Positions 12,083 to 23,500 of a DNA stretch of 64,000 nucleotides are shown here, piece by piece. The DNA is taken from NCBI RefSeq assembly GCF_964340395.1, contig NC_135569.1:10610040-10674039 (forward strand), given 5' to 3'. Numbering within the stretch: position 1 is the first letter of the stretch; the number at the start of each line of letters is the position of its first letter. The stretch comes from Glandiceps talaboti (Eukaryota; Hemichordata; Enteropneusta; Spengelidae). A program made the translations under genes and the position numbers. The notes below the pieces were generated by a model that saw only the letters and a list, made by a program, of their open reading frames with translations, was not told where the DNA came from and searched no databases.

Positions 12083-12678
12083 ATTTTGGGATATGCAAAC
12101 AAAATAAATATGCTACCACGTAAAGAAAAGCTGAAGTACTGACGGAAAATATCTTCATGACAATACATGTGAAAATTGAAGATGTCGTAAGACACACAAT
12201 ATAGTCATCGAAATTATTTCAGTTATAAATATGTAGTCTGTATTTAATATATGTAAGTATGGTATATAGACATTCTCTCCAAACATGGTTGTAAAATCGC
12301 GACAATTACTGCAACAGAAATTACAGCAAGAAAAAACAGCGACATTTTTTGACTTCACTGATGCAGAATATGTCTGAATTCAGATTTTCTCTTACTTTTA
12401 CTGCATCTACCAAGGTCGGTTAATTCTCATTGTTATGGTGACATAATGCTTAATAATGCAATTGCCCTACTGGTAATTACTGTTGTTGCCATGCCAACAT
12501 ATTTATAGACTGTGAGAAACAACAGTGTGCCGCCCTCATCGTCCTCTTTTTAGAGTGAGGGATAGTTGATAGGGTGGTACAACACGTTATATCTTTATAC
12601 AGACTACTATACTTCTTGATGTTTGGCAACCGGTAAAACACAATACGTTGGCAAGCAGCAGTCTGGGATTCTTTTTGT

Positions 12679-12748
12679 ATAAGCTAAGACAGGTAAATTC
12701 ACCTCGTCACAAGATAAGCTAAGACAGGTAAATTCACCTCGTCACAAG
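12679..12748. repeat. Perfect tandem duplication, 35-bp unit
   Basis: Two identical copies (12679-12713 and 12714-12748) beginning ATAAGCTAAGACAGG and ending CTCGTCACAAG lie directly head to tail. The unit contains the near-palindrome AGGTAAATTCACCT. Confidence 0.95.
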
Positions 12749-13661
12749 ATATAATGTATTATAATGATTAATAAATAACACGTCACTCCCAACATTCTAA
12801 AATGTCAAGGCAGTGATAAGGATGAACCAAAGTGAAATTGTTACGCTGAATTTGGTTATTACGTTTTTAGTATTCCATTTTGGTTTTTGTTGGTCATGCT
12901 ACAAAAAGAAGTAAACTGCCGTCAGCGAATATAAATTGCACTTTCAACATTTTCATAAGACTATGTAAAAAAATACTGCAAAAGTGAAGTACAAGCTAAT
13001 TTCAATATGCTGGAATATCCCCCATCCACCCAATTTCGCATACTACCGCTTATACGACTGTCTGCTGAGACAATCACGAATTGAATCTCGCAAGGCTGCA
13101 AAGCTTACCAAATTATGTTGTTTGCATTGATTGAATGTTGAGTACTCATGAATCTCGCAGAGTTTACTTAATTACTAACAAATAAAATCAAAATATACCC
13201 CAGTCAAAAAAGGATACTCTTGACATGTGCAGCTAATATTATACTGAGAGACCAAGGATAACAAGAGAGACGAACGTTTTACAAAAATACTAAACATTAT
13301 ACAAAATGATTACTCTTTATATTTTGGATGACTCCTGTAGGTTTAGGCCAGTACAGCACACAAGCCAAGTTGTACATATTCGAACACTTTATATGGTATT
13401 TATTTTTTTTGGTCGTTCTAAGTCATAAAAAGACGCCACTGGTTCTTGTGCTCGAAAAAGGATCAAAACGACATCATTTTCTTAAACTAGGCTTGCGCAG
13501 GTATATCATTAATGATACAATGCAAGAGCCATTTCGAACACAAAATATGGAATATATACTCTGGTAGTTCTACGTCACGACAACGCGTGTCTACGTCACT
13601 GGTTATGCTGCCTTCGAAATATGAGTCAAAACGTTCAAAACTACCATTACTAGTACTTGCC

Positions 13662-13719
13662 TAGTCTCGGTTACCCAGCCTCTTGCCGTTGAGGGCGTAA
13701 CACCTTTGCTCCGAGACTA
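13662..13719. repeat. TAGTCTCG palindromic mini-element, copy 1
   Basis: It is bounded by TAGTCTCG (13662-13669) and its reverse complement CGAGACTA (13712-13719), with the inner block GTTACCCAGCCTCT shared with 18568-18618. It is rich in CpG compared with its surroundings. Confidence 0.7.
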
Positions 13720-13824
13720 TTACTTTCCCTTAATTTTCTTTCATATTACTGGCGCTGATATAATTATGTTATTAATCTCCAATTTGTTTTCATTCAGCCC
13801 TAATAATAGTCGTGGCCTAAGGGT

Positions 13825-14045
13825 TGTTACTACTCGTCTATCGACTCGTAGTGACATGTCTAGGTCACTCATATTTTCCTTGGATGAACGAAGAAAAGTA
13901 TTGGGGAATAGCATCTAAGTATCCAATATTTGACGTCATACTCGTGACTTTAGGTGCATGTCCCTACTCGTCATTGATAATGCCCATCTTTAGAGTACAC
14001 GTATTTATCTCCGCTGAACGAAAGAATATTGGGAATATTATATGC
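13825..14045 (+). repeat. Dispersed repeat family B, copies 2 and 3 in tandem
   Basis: 13825-13917 repeats the blocks of 3425-3510 (TACTACTCGTC, GACTCGTAGTGACA, ATTTTCCT, AGTATTGGGGAATA). 13962-14045 carries CCTACTCGTC, GAACGAAAGAATATTGGGAATA in shortened order. The cluster sits just downstream of the TAGTCTCG mini-element and its short open frames are not convincing genes. Confidence 0.6.
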
Positions 14046-14331
14046 AAGCGTACTCAAGCCACTGTGAATATATAGATGCTTGATTGGCGAACCTATATAT
14101 GTAATGTATGATATACAGTAGGGAGACATCCTGTGTTAAGGTCAGATCTGTATTATTCCATCAAATGTTTATTTTTTCAATATAATTAAGTAAGCAATAT
14201 AATAATATAATAATATAATAGAATATTATCATATCATAGTCTAAAAAGTTAACAAAATATCGATTTTTGGAATGGGATGATTTCTCGTACAGCAAAAAAA
14301 ATCATGTCAATTGAAAATTAAGATATAGGTA

Positions 14332-14337
14332 TTTATT
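14332..14337 (-). promoter_or_regulatory. Candidate poly(A) signal of the transporter gene
   Basis: TTTATT on the plus strand gives AATAAA on the minus strand, about 300 bases after the transporter stop codon. It is a plausible 3' end but not proven. Confidence 0.45.
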
Positions 14338-14632
14338 GTCTATTCTTATTGAGAAAAGATTGTTGCTTATGTCCTAGCCAACAAAACGATACCAAGGTGA
14401 TAAGGTTATACCGCCCTCTGGTGACAGTTTTGGGTCTGCGTTAACGTTTATGATATTTCAGGCATAGCGGGTTTACTGCCCCCCCCCCCATACAGATGGG
14501 AAATATGCTATAATCACCAGTATTTTGGACATCAGGATTTTGCAGTTATTGTTTTGTGTTTCGATATTTTGTTAACATTCAATAAGTTCTGTAATTGTCA
14601 TCGGAGGCCACTGTGACATCGGTAAATCTTCG

Positions 14633-14787
14633 TTAGTTGTCGTCCTTGTACGTCGATTCTTCGAGAGTAGCGGCATCTTGAAGTTTAGGTTGTTCTCCTT
14701 TGAGTAGAATATCAGAACTTATGGATGGCGCTAGTGTGTTGTTTTCAGAGCTGTGTTTTATTCCGTAGAAGAAATATATAAACATAC
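14633..14787 (-). CDS. CAT transporter terminal exon
   Basis: It is found by joining the phase 1 donor at 15391 to the acceptor TAACTAG just before 14787. The exon completes Gly and encodes MFIYFFYGIKHSSENN, matching the conserved xxYFxYGIxxS last-helix end of CATs. An acidic tail of about 35 residues then ends KDDN before TAA (14635-14633). It is too short to show up as a long open frame. Confidence 0.92.
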
Positions 14788-14942
14788 CTAGTTAGAAGAG
14801 AAAAGAAAAGAAAAGAAAAACGGAGAAAGTGATTTAGAAGGAAGACAGCGAATCATTGAAACGGAAATGAGAAATAAGATGGGTAATGGTAATGGAGGTG
14901 AGTACGAGGGAATAAATGAATGAAAGGATGGCTGAATGAACC

Positions 14943-14993
<51 letters not shown>

Positions 14994-17477
14994 TCACACA
15001 CACACACACACACACACTGACTTAGTGACCGATTGACAATATACGAATGAAAACATACATACATACACACATACATACATACATACATACATACATACAT
15101 ACATACATACATACATACATACATCCATCCATCCATCCATCCATCCATCCATCCATCCATCCATGCATGCATGCACGCACGCACGATAAAATAAATAGAC
15201 CTGTACGGCATAAGACAGTAACAGGGTAGTTTACTGTCACTGAGAAATAATAAACAATACCAAATATAATGGAAAAATTACTTTAGACGATGATTTGTCC
15301 GTCATGGGAAATATTTCAAGTGATATTGTCATTTCAAAAATCATAAACACAAAATATATACAGTTTGTAATTATCATATGACAATACATACCAATCACCA
15401 TCCAGATCCCAAATCGTATCCATGTAGCCACAGAGAGTTTCAACATCAGGTAAACATTGATGAAAATGGATAATACTGGTATATATGGAACCAGAGGAAC
15501 TTTGAAAGATAGTTTCATATCATTCTGTGGTTGCCGGGCGATGAGAACTACTAGGCAGGACAGTGCTGCTCCAATGATGCAGGTAAGTAGAATAGCCCAC
15601 CAGCTCTGTTTAACGATGTAATCAGTAGCAAAGATAATATGAGCACAGAATGCAATTAGTAAAATTACAGACACGATAGTGCACCACAGTACAAAACGAC
15701 TTGATTTCAAAGATGGTTGACTTTTCTCTTTTTCGTTCTTTTCTTTGTCTGACGGGAGATCTGTTCCTTCGTTTATCACAAGTTTACTTTTCATATCACC
15801 TGTCGTATCCGAGAAAGATGATTCGGCCTGTCCACCAATTGATCCGATAGCATCCGATGAGGCGGGTCGCTTGACTGCCCCGCTCTCTTGTTGGGTATAT
15901 TTAGCAATGGATTGGTCACTTTTTGACGACACAAGACCAGTTTTCTCACCAACTTTCGCCTGTTGACTTGCGAATTCCAAGTTCTCCTCCTTTCCAAGAC
16001 CAGTGTGTCCGGGCTGGTAACGTAGAATCAAGACACACATAGCCACCAATGCATATGCCATCAGGGTACCTATAGACATCATTTCGACAAGTTGTTGCAG
16101 ATCAAGGAGCATTGCCAGAACAGCGGTCAAGACACCAGCACAAAGGGTAGCCCAAATTGGAGTAGATGTCGTCTTGTTAACAATCCCAAGAAAAGCAAAT
16201 ATTAACCCATCTCTAGCCATGGCAAATATGATTCGTGGTAGAGGAAAGATGGAACCCATCATGGAAGCTGTTAGACCACACAGCGCCCCCACTGCAATGA
16301 CGTATTTAGCCGCTGGTAAACCGCGTTGAAAGAAAACTTCAGCCAATGGCGCCGAATAGGATAACTTCGAATATGGCTCCATCAACGTCATAATGGCGGA
16401 CACACCAAAATAGGCGAGGAAGCAGACGATTAAAGTGAGAACGATAGCGATGGGAATTGTACGACCAGGATTTCGAGCCTCTTCACCAGATGTTGCTATG
16501 ACATCAAAACCGACAAAAGCATAGAAGCATGTTGCAGCTCCAGATAGTACCTAAAAAAACGAAAGAATCAGATTTTTTTTAATTAAACAAATTTAGGTGC
16601 ATATTCATTGCTTGCGAATATGGCATCGTAACATTAGCAGCAAAACAGTACACAACTACTTCGACACATTACCACATTATTATCAGACATAGCATGCAAC
16701 AGGAGACATTTTTAACATTCCGAACGTTAATCTACTTTCAACACAATTTAAAGTACGCATGCGCAGCCACTAAACACTAATTCACTATAGATCAATTGGA
16801 AAAAATAACACCGCCTTCAAATCCCAATTAAGCATATCTCTAGCTAATTGATTGACTAAACATCACCTTCGAACCCTCATTTCCATATTTCCATATATTC
16901 AACAGTTAAAACAATTCAATGCACTTCATGGTGTACGAAAAAGTGATCAATACAAGTGTGTTGAAGTCAGAAATAACTGCGGCTTTTTCTTTAAAGGTTA
17001 CACTGGGTGATAACGAATCATTTCTTACCCCTGATGCACCATAGGGAAAGAATCCATCCCCTCCTGTCCAGTTGTCACCATCAATGAAGAAACATCCAGC
17101 ACCAATTATAAAAGCTATGACCAAGAGATTGATAACGGTTAGAACACTTGTGACAACTGATGACATTTTGACTCCGACTGCTACTACGACAGTGATTACT
17201 ATCAGGAGCGAGAATGCGAAGAAGTCCGGATACTGTCCTAGCCATGGTTGATGGAAATCACCAACTGTCGTACGTATGGAGTGACTGATAGTATTATTCA
17301 AAATAGAATCAAAGTACTGACTCCAAGCCTTTCCTACTGACGCTGCACCAATCATATTCTCCATGATCATGTTCCAGCCAATCACAAACGCCCATAGTTC
17401 ACCCACAGTGATGTAACAGTAGGTGTAGGCAGAACCAGTTTTAGGTATTCTTGCACCAAATTCAGCATAGCACAGAC
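14633..17477 (-). CDS. Cationic amino acid transporter (SLC7A, CAT type), 5' partial gene: complement join 14633..14787, 15392..16550, 17029..17477
   Basis: A plasma-membrane permease of the APC superfamily, CAT subgroup, which imports arginine, lysine and ornithine. The three exons join to 587 readable residues. Landmarks in order: GLCYAEFGARIPKTGSAY (essential CAT Glu at codon 17463-17461), GELWAFVIGWN, extracellular glycosylation sequons NNT and NWT, PYGASG joined across the splice to VLSGAATCFYAFVGFD, then SGEEARNP, PLPRIIFAMARDGL, LRYQPGHTG, VPLVPYIPVLSIFINVYLML, and TWIRFGIWMVIG joined to MFIYFFYGIKHS. Intron phases are 1 (upstream), 0 and 1. A hydrophilic loop of about 104 residues (16010-15700) follows RYQPGHTG. 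The first exon, with TM1-2 and the GVGSTLGAG-type signature, is not found upstream. The gene is convergent with the guanylate cyclase. Confidence 0.95.
14788..15391 (-). other. Last intron of CAT gene, filled by microsatellites
   Basis: A 604-base phase 1 intron (GTATGT...CTAG). Nearly half is simple repeat: GACA (14940-14992), CA (to about 15017), then CATA, CCAT, GCAT and GCAC blocks (15055-15184). Confidence 0.9.
14940..15184. repeat. Compound microsatellite in CAT intron
   Basis: (GACA)n, (CA)n, a short unique spacer, then (CATA)n passing into (CCAT)n, (GCAT)n and (GCAC)n. All open frames here are repeat translations. Confidence 0.97.
15392..16550 (-). CDS. CAT transporter main exon
   Basis: It is preceded by the acceptor TTTTTTTAG and followed by the donor GTATGT. 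It holds 386 codons plus one base, phase 0 in and phase 1 out. It carries most transmembrane helices and the long Ser/Lys/Glu/Gln-rich cytoplasmic loop. Reading past the donor into the intron gives a false tail; the true continuation is at 14787. Confidence 0.95.
16551..17028 (-). other. Phase 0 intron of CAT gene
   Basis: A 478-base intron between PYGASG and VLSGAATC with standard GTAAGA donor and T-rich acceptor. Nothing else is seen inside. Confidence 0.92.
17029..17477 (-). CDS. CAT transporter exon (TM3 to early TM region)
   Basis: The acceptor is TTCTGTTCTTAG and the donor is GTAAGA after TCA GGG. The exon enters with two bases of a split Gly codon and carries 149 full codons. It contains CYAEFGAR, the GELWAF helix and the extracellular loop with NNT (17298-17290) and NWT (17073-17065) sequons. 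It ends at PYGASG, exactly where the next exon continues with VLSGAATC. Confidence 0.95.
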
Positions 17478-20160
17478 CTAAGAACAGAAAACATGTCGAT
17501 TTGAAATTCATTGCTTTCAAACATTTGTGTGGACTGAGATAGTTGATAGATATGCAATCTCATGAAATAACAATTCGAAAAGTATTTCTTTCGTGGGAAG
17601 GTGGTATAGAAAATGTGAATTATCAAATGTATTTAAAATATTGCTGAAGATACAACTCGATTACAACATTACAATATATAGTGAAAATGGCAATTGAGTG
17701 GCATTGGGTAGTCGAAAAGAAAAACCTCGCTGAGGTAAAAAAACAAACAAACAAAAAAACAAAAAAACAAAAAAACCCACCAGAAAATAAGTTCAACAGT
17801 GAAGACGTGAATACAAGGCCTGATATGTTCTATCGTTCATAATGTACATATCTTTATCTCGACTACTGACTGTAGTTAACCCTATATCATCTCATTTTGG
17901 CAATTCTATATGTGTTAACAACAATGGTATCAGACATTCAATCATTAAATGCGTAAAAATACAATGGATGCGTGGAAGTGTAGGTCTATGGTGGAATGTA
18001 ATACTGTAAGAAACAGCAAAGGTGAATGTGACGCCCTCAACGGTCAAAAAACCAATACTTTCGTAACAAAAATTCGGATCTTATTATTTATCATTGAGTT
18101 CAATGCATGAGTTTGTATCAAATTTAGATATTGTTATACAAAACTTTTTGTGAGGAATGAACATATGTAGCCCTTTTTATTATGCCAGCACTAGGAAAAG
18201 GGCTGTTTTTAACTCTATCTCTCTCTATCATATTGTTTATCATATAATTTCAATATCTGAAGTCGCTATGGTATAGATGTTGCACTCAAATCGATCACTC
18301 ATGTAGATCCAGACAATACAAGCTGTTTAATAAATTGAAGCTGAATAAAAGCGAAGTTAGTTTTATCTTAGCCACATGTCTTCATACCTAGGGAACCAGA
18401 AATGTTACTTCCTCAACTCTGCAACGTGCTTTCCCCCTCCCCTAAAACAATTTAATTAAGTTGGCATAGCCGGCTTGGAAAAGGCCTGCTGGATGAAGCA
18501 TTCTGGGATGCAGACATAGTTAAGAGATAAATACATCTTGAAACATGGCCAAGCATCGTTTGGGCAATAGTCTCGGTTACCCAGCCTCTCGCCGCTAGAG
18601 GCTCTGCCTACGAGACTATCCCAAACGAGAGTCTTGGGGAGACGAGACTATTTGGGTAAAGGAGAGGTCGTCAATTGTAGAACTGGTAAACATGATTTTT
18701 CTGTGTTCCCCTAATAACGTTACTAATTAGATAAAATCAACCCCCGCCTTCGCATACCAGTATGTATGTTTGTGTGTGCGTGCCAAGACCACACAACCAA
18801 TTAGCCTGACACAAAAGACGTGCTTTGCATATCGTCAAATCTACTCCTAGAACCCATTATTACATATTATTGGAAAGGGTAATGACATTCATAGAATTAT
18901 TGAGATTACCATTTATCGAGATAAAGAAAACTACCTTGCAATTGAAAGAAGAGAGTCACTGAACCTAATCATCCGAATCCATTGATATGTGACTCCCTGG
19001 GGATTGTCTCCAGTTAAATTGAATCGTTTGAATTGAGTTCACGTTGCACACACATTTTCCTCGTGTCGAAATTAATTTTCTTATCATTGAATAATGTGGT
19101 ATATACATTCCACTGATGTGATAACCTAGAGATAACATGTGTGCTTATGTTATCGCATTCATACACCGAATTTAATCATTTGCCGGCGAAAATATGTTAG
19201 ACTACGTTAAAGGAAGTGTGGCGTAGATAGTAGCTGAGAGCTATCGTGTCATCACTCATTGTGTACGGTATCTCATTCGTTGGATATTGAAGAGTAGTGT
19301 CTAGTTCTCTCGATGTTGAAAACTCGTATAACGTTGTTGGCAAGTGATCGACACTGAGATGTGTCCTGAGTGAAAACAGCATGAAAGCATCAAAATGACC
19401 GGCTCCATTTGTTAGAATTTTCTGAAGTGAAGGTATATTGCTTAAAGTCATATTTTGCACTTATCGTAATTTCAAAATCTAAACCTCACCACTACACCGA
19501 TACACTAATAGATATGCCTGTATTTTATAACTGAATTGATCATTTATATGTAATCATTAAACAAAATAAATACATTTCGCCCTTGATTATCGCAGCTGCC
19601 CCACTCGTACTGCACCCATTTCTTTTATCACTTAATTGATGTATGACGAATTGTATTAATTGAAGTCGTTATGCATGAATATGTTAGTAATAATGAAAAG
19701 ATTACTGACTGTGCGTAAGCATGGCAACGATAGGAATCAACATTACCTCAGCATATTACGAAATTCATGCAACAAAATTTGTTTTAAAGATAATTTTTAT
19801 AGTTGTGGGTTGTACTGATATACCGACACCTATTATGGACAGAATAAATGTACTAATGTTATACATTATATGTCGAGGAGAATAGACCAGCCATTTTGTC
19901 AGTGAAATCAATCACGTGTTCATTCCTTAAAACTGTTATTTGTGTGTGTTTAATACTATGTTTGTCCCTGTTTTTTTTAGGGGGGTGTCCACTGTGTGTG
20001 CATACGTATGTGTGCATGTGTCTACGCGTGTGTTATAAAATGTCATATGTAACATATGCAAGTCAAGTGATTACTAAAAGGAATAGCAAGCCACATAAAG
20101 TCGGTGAACAGAATGGAGAGAAAGGATTCAATTAGTTAGGTAGAGCCAACGGCTTGTTTT
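17478..20160. other. Upstream flank or intron of CAT gene, no exon found
   Basis: On the minus strand this should lie in the intron before the CYAEFGAR exon. I looked for the reverse complement of the glycine-rich TM1 signature and found none. It holds an A/C-rich stretch (17739-17775), the second TAGTCTCG element (18568-18618), and an 87-codon open frame at 19460-19197 (minus) that I do not recognise. Confidence 0.55.
18568..18618. repeat. TAGTCTCG palindromic mini-element, copy 2
   Basis: It runs from TAGTCTCG to CGAGACTA and shares TAGTCTCGGTTACCCAGCCT with 13662-13719. The arms extend outward (TTTGGGCAA left, TCCCAAA right), and a further CGAGACTATTTGGG follows at about 18643, so part of the unit is repeated nearby. 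Confidence 0.7.
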
Positions 20161-20168
20161 GTCCATTC

Positions 20169-20188
20169 TGACGTCAGCGGTGACGTCA
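20169..20188. promoter_or_regulatory. Double CRE (two perfect TGACGTCA sites)
   Basis: TGACGTCA occurs at 20169-20176 and 20181-20188, separated by GCGG. The following 400 bases have noticeably more CpG than the surrounding AT-rich DNA. This is the best promoter-like patch seen upstream of the minus-strand CAT exons (about 2.7 kb away), and CREB/ATF-type factors bind this 8-mer. Linking it to the CAT gene is inference. Confidence 0.3.
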
Positions 20189-20599
20189 ATGGCATAACTA
20201 TGAGATTTTATTTATTGCTGGCGTAACTTGATGCTCGTCTTTTCACTTCGAAGCTTGTTTGAGCCGTCCACAGACAAACAGGAACTGTCGAAGCAGCTGT
20301 AGATCTCATGGGAGTCCAATAACATTAGTTGCGACCTCCAGCTAGGTAACATAAGCAGAAACGGAAGCCCCTATGTGCGTAAACATACAGCGTTTACAAT
20401 TCCTCCTCCCATGACTGCTTTCATGTAAATACGGCATATAGGTTCACATTCACTCTTGTAAAACGCCGTTGCAAATATTGAATGAGCCCCGAGCAATTCT
20501 CTCCGGTCAATGATTAATGTATGTTCAAACCGCAGCGATCGTTTTGGTATCTTAACAACGCTGAAGGAAAATCACTCTCACTACATCCCATTATCGCCA

Positions 20600-23500
20600 T
20601 CTTAAGCACCAACATGCTTCTCATCAAAGCCTAATTTTCTTTTCGAAGTAGAATGAATGTTAAATGAAGCAAAAATGTCAAATGCCGCTGTTTTTTTATA
20701 GGTTTGGTATAAATGTTGTGCATGATAAACTTTACGAAAGCCCAATTTTCTTCTCGTAGTGAAATGGCGAACGTAGTTTGACAGTTTAACGATATTTCTG
20801 TAATTGCGCTGTAGTAATTTATAGGCATGCATGATTGTAAGTGTCGTAAAGGTAAAGAACCATTCCCCTGAAAAAAAATGATGGTATGCTAAGAGGATAC
20901 AGAGTTCTGTTTGGCGACACACGGATATAGCCATTTTAACGATTATGGCGCCAACATTATCGTCATTGGCGTATGTGGAGTCATAAATTCTATACGTAAC
21001 ATTTCATTCACAATGGCACGCCTGTAATATTCATAGCTTGTCCCCTGGAAACACCGCTGTCATTTAACGGAAGCAATATAATATTTTATAATATTTAAGC
21101 ACACACATTTTAGAATTAGAAAGCTAAGTTCAACCAAAACAAATAAACTAAATCTATACAACTGTAGTGAATGATGTTGATGTTACACAAACTGTAAACA
21201 ATTAGAAAACACAAAATACAAAAAGAATTCCTATTCAAACACATTGCTGCAGTAAACATGTTTTAGCGCCTGTCCGCAGATTTGAAAAAAAATGAGACTG
21301 AATAAGGAATCCATGTTCCGGTAAATACTGTCAGATAACGTATACATACGCTTAATATAACATTATAATTTGAAAGCGATACCGTACGACGGAAAGTCAA
21401 ACTTTTCTCATATTGAAGGTATCAGGGGTGTGTATGGTGACTATTCATCACTTAAGTCGTAACGATGTCTACCCATTGTAGTACTCAATAGAGACATCTT
21501 ACTATCTTTTAACACGTATCAGTGCATTAGTCATAGAAAGTGACACGAGATTCTCAAACATTCAATCGTCGGGGAGTTTGCTGTGTCAACAATGGTTACA
21601 ATTCGACATGATAAATATGAAAAGAATCAAATTTCCTGTCTTGTACATTTCACAATTTGCCTACTGAATATTAATGATTAATATTTTATACCACCTGCCC
21701 ACTATGCACTGTTTGTGTTTTTCACCACACAAAGGCTTAACAGGCTGTAGAGTCTTCAATCATGTATTTTCAGTAACTTTTGAATGTCTAAATGTACGGA
21801 ATTGTTGATTTCTAAATTAACCCCTGACAAACAAATTTTCAGTCAAACATAAAGACACCACTAAAAGAACAAAAACATATATTGTATTGCATGATGGTTC
21901 AAACATCGGCTCTTTGCCGATTGACGCATCTCTATATGCATGTAGTAAAAGCTTGCAGAACCAGGGGCCTGAAAAACGCATTTGTGACATGGCTATATTT
22001 GTACTGCACAATAAGTACAAAACTTGTGCATGATTTTTCCCATCGAGAATCCAATTTTGAGAATCCAATCTTAAATTTTTGACTGTGGTAATCATAGATT
22101 TACAATAATTGTGGTGACATTCCATCTGATGCGTGCACCATTTGTTGAGTCAATGTACGGTACTGTACTAGTGGATACAGGAAAGATCACAGATGCGATT
22201 GTGCTATATTCATTGTACATAACAGTACGTGCTATTTACTGTGGATAAAAGCATGTACGACGTGACAACAAACAAACTAAACTCAAATTTACACATTGTC
22301 AAGTAAAATGATATGCATCCATAGAGAGGCGTGAGACTGCCTAATGTATGACATTACCATAGCAACACATGCTTTTCGTATCACCTGGTTGATCTTTTCT
22401 TGCATGACATGTTCATAGGAATCGTCTGAATATTCCATAAATCGCTGAACATGAAAAATACATTTGTAGTAAGCTTTCGTCTCGATGTCATAACTTGTGT
22501 TCAGTTGATGTGTCACCACTTTCAAACTAATAGTATGACATGCGGATTTCTTTGTCTTTTTCTGTCACCTGTCATAAGACATATCTATACCTCAAGGTTG
22601 AAAATGTACTGAATCGTGTTTGTTTTACTATTCTTCTAATTTGCATATTGTCACACTTCATTGTACTTTCAGATATGCCCTTGATCTGAAAACCTTTATA
22701 TTTATGTTAATTAACCATAATATAATTATAATCTCATAACTATGTTGTCAATAAAACACGAGCTGTGGGATTTACGTGGTTATCAGTCCACCCATCAACC
22801 TTTCCTTTTTTCAACTTCTTCTCTAAAACCGTTCATTAGCTTGCTTTGATAGTATGTTTGTTTGTACTATATCTACTCCAGTTTATTGGCGTCATTTTGA
22901 AATGTTAGTAATATTTCGTCAAAACAATATAAATTCATTGTCACTTTAGATTTGACATGTTTGCAGGATTGAATGTAATCAGATTTTAGCCATTAAAAAT
23001 ATATTTGTAATTTTCTATTTGTAGCAGTGATTCATTGTTTGCATACTTTTTCCCAAAAACCCCACATTTTGCACTTCTCTAAAACTATTTGGAAGTTTGC
23101 TTTTATACCTATAGACTAAGGGTTCCTGGGACATTGATATGTCGCATTATCTTTTGTTGATGTATGGATATATCGGTGGTATTTCTACTGCAATGTGATA
23201 TTTCTGACTTGTTGGGAAGTGACTGGTGTTTACTCTGCTATTTTACATGTATAAACCCACGTCCACAGCTTGTTTTATCTAGATTTCTTGAAGGCAACAG
23301 AATATAATGTTCCATCATTTTTATGCATATTTTAATGTACTTAAAAAAATATATATTTATGCCTTCTTGAGATTCTGAAGAAACGAAATGTTTTATTATC
23401 ATAAGAACCTTCCTAGCTGGTGTGCTGATCACTGACGTTACTCCCTTTATGTGCCCATTGGCGCTAAAACGTACGGCCTCCATGTTATCTAAATTTGTAA

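Noticed and set aside
11722-12195. 157-codon open frame rich in YIHT
   Set aside because: Translation of the (GTAT)n microsatellite on the minus strand.
15237-15391. C-terminal extension of the CAT main exon (reads MYCHMIITNC...)
   Set aside because: It lies after a good GTATGT donor, is not CAT-like, and the real last exon is found at 14787-14633.
15745-15997. Open frames on both strands overlapping the CAT main exon
   Set aside because: Shadows of the CAT reading frame.
16905-17028. Residues after PYGASG in the CAT open frame (RNDSLSPSVTF...)
   Set aside because: Read-through of the GTAAGA donor into the intron.
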